The translations under genes and the position numbers were made by a program. Shown here in pieces: positions 5,746-7,376 of a stretch of 7,376 nt of DNA; position 1 is the stretch's first letter, and each line of letters begins with the position of its first letter. The DNA is from Deltaproteobacteria bacterium. Lineage in GTDB: Bacteria > Myxococcota_A > Polyangia > HGW-17 > SLPX01. The stretch spans positions 1 through 7,376 of the forward strand of contig JAABSF010000124.1 of assembly GCA_011390535.1 (NCBI GenBank). Reading direction: 5' to 3'. A model generated the notes under the pieces. The model had not been told where the DNA came from. It saw only the letters and a program-made list of their open reading frames with translations, and did no database searches.

Positions 5746-6690
5746 ATGACGATTTTAAAAGAAAAGGTGAAGTTTTCCATTTCTGCCGCTTTGGTGGTGG
5801 TTTTTTTCGGATTCGGTTGCGGGAAAGGAGGTCCGGGTGACCAAAAGGCTCCCGACGCAGCGGTTTGGTATGATGCAGGAGAAGATGACGACGCCGAACC
5901 GGTCACTGATGCTGCTCCTGATGATGGTGAGGTAGCAGAAGATGGAGATGTAACGGGTGTGCAGACCATAGATGCTACAACCCTCAGACATGAAGAGATC
6001 CCATTTGTGATGGGGCAAACATATGTAGATCTGAGAGGTGGCGAGGAATATGTTCGCGCACATATCCCCAAAGCCGACAGTCTGCCTAGGGAGTTTTTGT
6101 GGGACGGAGATGGTCTTGTGGATGGGGGATCGGCGTTGTCCCTGATTGCTCCGGTGACGGATTTGCCCTTGTTTTTTTATGACGGCGTCTCTGAAACCGG
6201 TGTCACGGAAGAGCTTGCCGAGGCGGTGATGACGATGGGGTACACGGATGTGTATATTCTAGAGGGAGGAATTGAGAGCTGGAGAGCATTGGGTTTCTAT
6301 GAAGACATCAACACCCCAGGGGTATACCAATTTCACTATGATCCCATTCCGGAGAACCATTACATTGTGGACAACATGCCGGAGGCCGACTACACCGAGC
6401 TCCATATAACAGGCGCTCTGAACGTGGACACTGATCTTGTTTATGTTGATGGTGAATTCGTCAACGACGGACAGGTTTTGCTGGATGCCATCCCATGTAC
6501 GGCGGAGACCATTATTTTTTATTGTATAAACCCTGGCTGTGCGGCTTCGGAGAAAGCATCAGAGGCAGCTGAAAAGCTTTCGTGTTACGACAATACACAG
6601 ATTCTTCACTATCCTGAGGGGCTTGAAGGCTGGCAGGACATGGGCTACCCGACGAGCTGTGGAACCGAACCCGATGGGCCTTGTCGGTAA
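5746..6690 (+). CDS. Periplasmic lipoprotein with tandem rhodanese domains (first without catalytic Cys)
   Basis: The 314-aa product starts with a lipoprotein-type signal: KEK, a hydrophobic core at about 10-24 and Cys25 in FGFGC, a lax lipobox. A disordered Asp/Glu/Ala linker spans about 35-70. Rhodanese domain 1 covers about 72-185 (VDLRGGEEY, AHIPKA, ILEGGIESW), but the active-site position reads FFYDG, with Asp146 in place of Cys. Domain 2 covers about 203-303 (IVDNMPEADYTELHITGALNV, split by D215) and keeps FYC at Cys260 with a second Cys265 (YCINPGC), followed by EGLEGW and GYPT. Rhodaneses move sulfane sulfur to thiols or cyanide; double-domain enzymes commonly have an inactive first half. 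Extra cysteines (251, 280, 305, 313) may form disulfides. The ATG has AAAGG 10 nt upstream. The gene is divergent from the PDZ-thioredoxin gene, a plausible redox partner. Confidence 0.87.
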   Translation: MTILKEKVKFSISAALVVVFFGFGCGKGGPGDQKAPDAAVWYDAGEDDDAEPVTDAAPDDGEVAEDGDVTGVQTIDATTLRHEEIPFVMGQTYVDLRGGEEYVRAHIPKADSLPREFLWDGDGLVDGGSALSLIAPVTDLPLFFYDGVSETGVTEELAEAVMTMGYTDVYILEGGIESWRALGFYEDINTPGVYQFHYDPIPENHYIVDNMPEADYTELHITGALNVDTDLVYVDGEFVNDGQVLLDAIPCTAETIIFYCINPGCAASEKASEAAEKLSCYDNTQILHYPEGLEGWQDMGYPTSCGTEPDGPCR

Positions 6691-6692
6691 AG

Positions 6693-6721
6693 GGCAAGTC
6701 AGCTCTAAGGGCTCTTTTGCC
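6693..6721 (+). terminator. Weak hairpin after the rhodanese gene
   Basis: GGCAA (6693-6697) pairs with TTGCC (6717-6721), and AGC (6701-6703) with GCT (6711-6713), just 2 bp after the stop codon. There is no U-rich tail beyond GGTTTATT, so intrinsic termination is doubtful; the position is the best argument. Confidence 0.3.
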
Positions 6722-6733
6722 GGTTTATTCATT

Positions 6734-6775
6734 ATTGACAGCACATCAATGACACCACATCATTGACACCACATC
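6734..6775. repeat. Three tandem copies of a 14-bp unit
   Basis: ATTGACAGCACATC (6734-6747), AATGACACCACATC (6748-6761) and ATTGACACCACATC (6762-6775) are consecutive and differ by one or two bases. A partial ATTG follows. The array sits in the 118-bp gap between the convergent rhodanese and beta-barrel genes. It is a minisatellite-like array, probably with variable copy number; there are no spacers, so it is not CRISPR. Confidence 0.85.
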
Positions 6776-6808
6776 TATTGTTTCCGGTTTTTCATCAGTT
6801 ATCAGTTG

Positions 6809-7376
6809 TTACCTGTTTGTCTGTTTTTTTCTGCTACGGGCGATGATGGTGCCTGGGATGTCCGGCCTTTTAGATTCTTCCGGTTTATACAGGAAGTCAA
6901 ATTTGAAAGTAACGGTAAGCTCGATCTTACTTCTCTGGTAAAGAGAGTAGCTCCTGGAGTGGCCGAATTCAAAATATTGTGCGTCATTAGAGTCGTTACG
7001 CAGGAAAGAGTATATTAAATCCAGTCTTACCCAGGGTCTTACAACGTATCCATAAGCCGCGTATACATCCAGCTTGTAGTCTTTTCTGGTGTCATCGAAG
7101 CGTGTGTCAAAACGAAAATCGTAGAAATCTTTGAAAGTAAGCTTGCCTTCAAGATAAACTTCGTGGCCTTTGTACAAAGCCGCCAGCGCCAACCTTGGCC
7201 CGTGACCCCTGTATGTAAAGGGATCGAATTGGCTGGAGACTTCTTCATACCTGTAACCACCGGCTACAAGCCCCCAGCTGAAAGGAACATATAACAGTTC
7301 CGCTTCACTCTGGATGTTCCAATCACTTCTTTTTTGGGTCGTGTATTCAGCGTTAGGATTCTCGAATTGTTCTATA
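6809..7376 (-). CDS. Outer-membrane beta-barrel-like protein, C-terminal 188 codons (5' end beyond window)
   Basis: The frame is open from the right edge to a TAA at 6811-6809. The visible part is a series of alternating aromatic/polar strands joined by charged turns. Examples are AELLYVPFSWGLVAGGYRY (25-43), RLALAALYKG (61-70), YLEGKLTFKDFYDFRFD (74-90), KLDVYAAYGYVVRPW (101-115) and KIELTVTFKFDFLY (150-163). This is the pattern of an outer-membrane beta-barrel. The last strand is followed by a basic tail of about 25 residues (ending ARSRKKQTNR) instead of ending in Phe, which is unusual for a BAM substrate. A TTG at 7192 is an internal Leu codon, not a start. The family is not recognised; transport, adhesion or assembly roles are all possible. 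It converges with the rhodanese gene. Confidence 0.7.
   Translation of the reverse strand, partial: IEQFENPNAEYTTQKRSDWNIQSEAELLYVPFSWGLVAGGYRYEEVSSQFDPFTYRGHGPRLALAALYKGHEVYLEGKLTFKDFYDFRFDTRFDDTRKDYKLDVYAAYGYVVRPWVRLDLIYSFLRNDSNDAQYFEFGHSRSYSLYQRSKIELTVTFKFDFLYKPEESKRPDIPGTIIARSRKKQTNR

Noticed and set aside
5736..6071. Minus-strand open frames opposite the rhodanese lipoprotein
   Set aside because: Low-complexity Ser/Pro/Thr translation caused by the Asp/Ala linker codons on the other strand; no domain pattern.
6539..6766. 75-codon plus-strand frame across the end of the rhodanese gene
   Set aside because: It overlaps the conserved second rhodanese domain and runs into the tandem repeats; no coding signature.
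6734..6775. Possible CRISPR array
   Set aside because: The 14-bp units are directly abutting, without spacers, and no cas gene is present.
7190..7192. TTG as start codon of the right-edge gene
   Set aside because: The same frame continues upstream without a stop to the window edge and keeps the beta-strand pattern, so this codon is an internal Leu.

Overview
The window reads as chromosomal DNA from a Gram-negative bacterium. It codes for a lipoprotein with an Asp/Glu-rich linker, a periplasmic thiol-redox protein and the end of an outer-membrane-type beta-barrel. The very long, regular TPR protein with W..L..Y helices and LDP turns, together with the acidic lipoprotein linker, resembles proteins of the former Deltaproteobacteria (Myxococcota/Bradymonadota-like). 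That assignment rests on protein style only. Base composition looks moderate, and no phage, plasmid or transposase gene is visible.

Layout. 1-3344 (minus strand) is the first 1114 codons of a giant cytoplasmic TPR protein whose C-terminus lies beyond the left edge. 3345-4138 is an unusually long non-coding stretch of about 0.8 kb. It holds several inverted repeats, a striking nested inverted-repeat element (3703-3866) that can fold into a closed stem carrying two hairpins, and two copies of a 23-bp direct repeat (3627 and 4009) bracketing that element. At its right end are a sigma-70-like promoter and a 9+4+9 palindromic operator. These lead into an Rrf2/IscR-family Fe-S-type regulator (4139-4594, plus strand).

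Convergent to the regulator is a membrane-anchored PDZ-thioredoxin (TlpA-like) fusion (4642-5580, minus strand). Across a 165-bp divergent intergenic region lies a lipoprotein with two rhodanese domains (5746-6690, plus strand). Only the second rhodanese domain keeps a catalytic cysteine. After a short gap with three 14-bp tandem repeats comes the C-terminal 188 codons of a beta-barrel-like protein (6809-7376, minus strand), cut by the right edge.

How the parts may work together (inference). A cysteine-containing Rrf2 sensor, a periplasm-facing thioredoxin-fold protein and a periplasmic sulfurtransferase-like lipoprotein sit side by side. They may form a small envelope thiol/sulfur-handling locus. 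No direct regulatory link from the Rrf2 protein to the divergent pair can be shown from this sequence alone. The least explained element is the structured intergenic repeat at 3627-4031.
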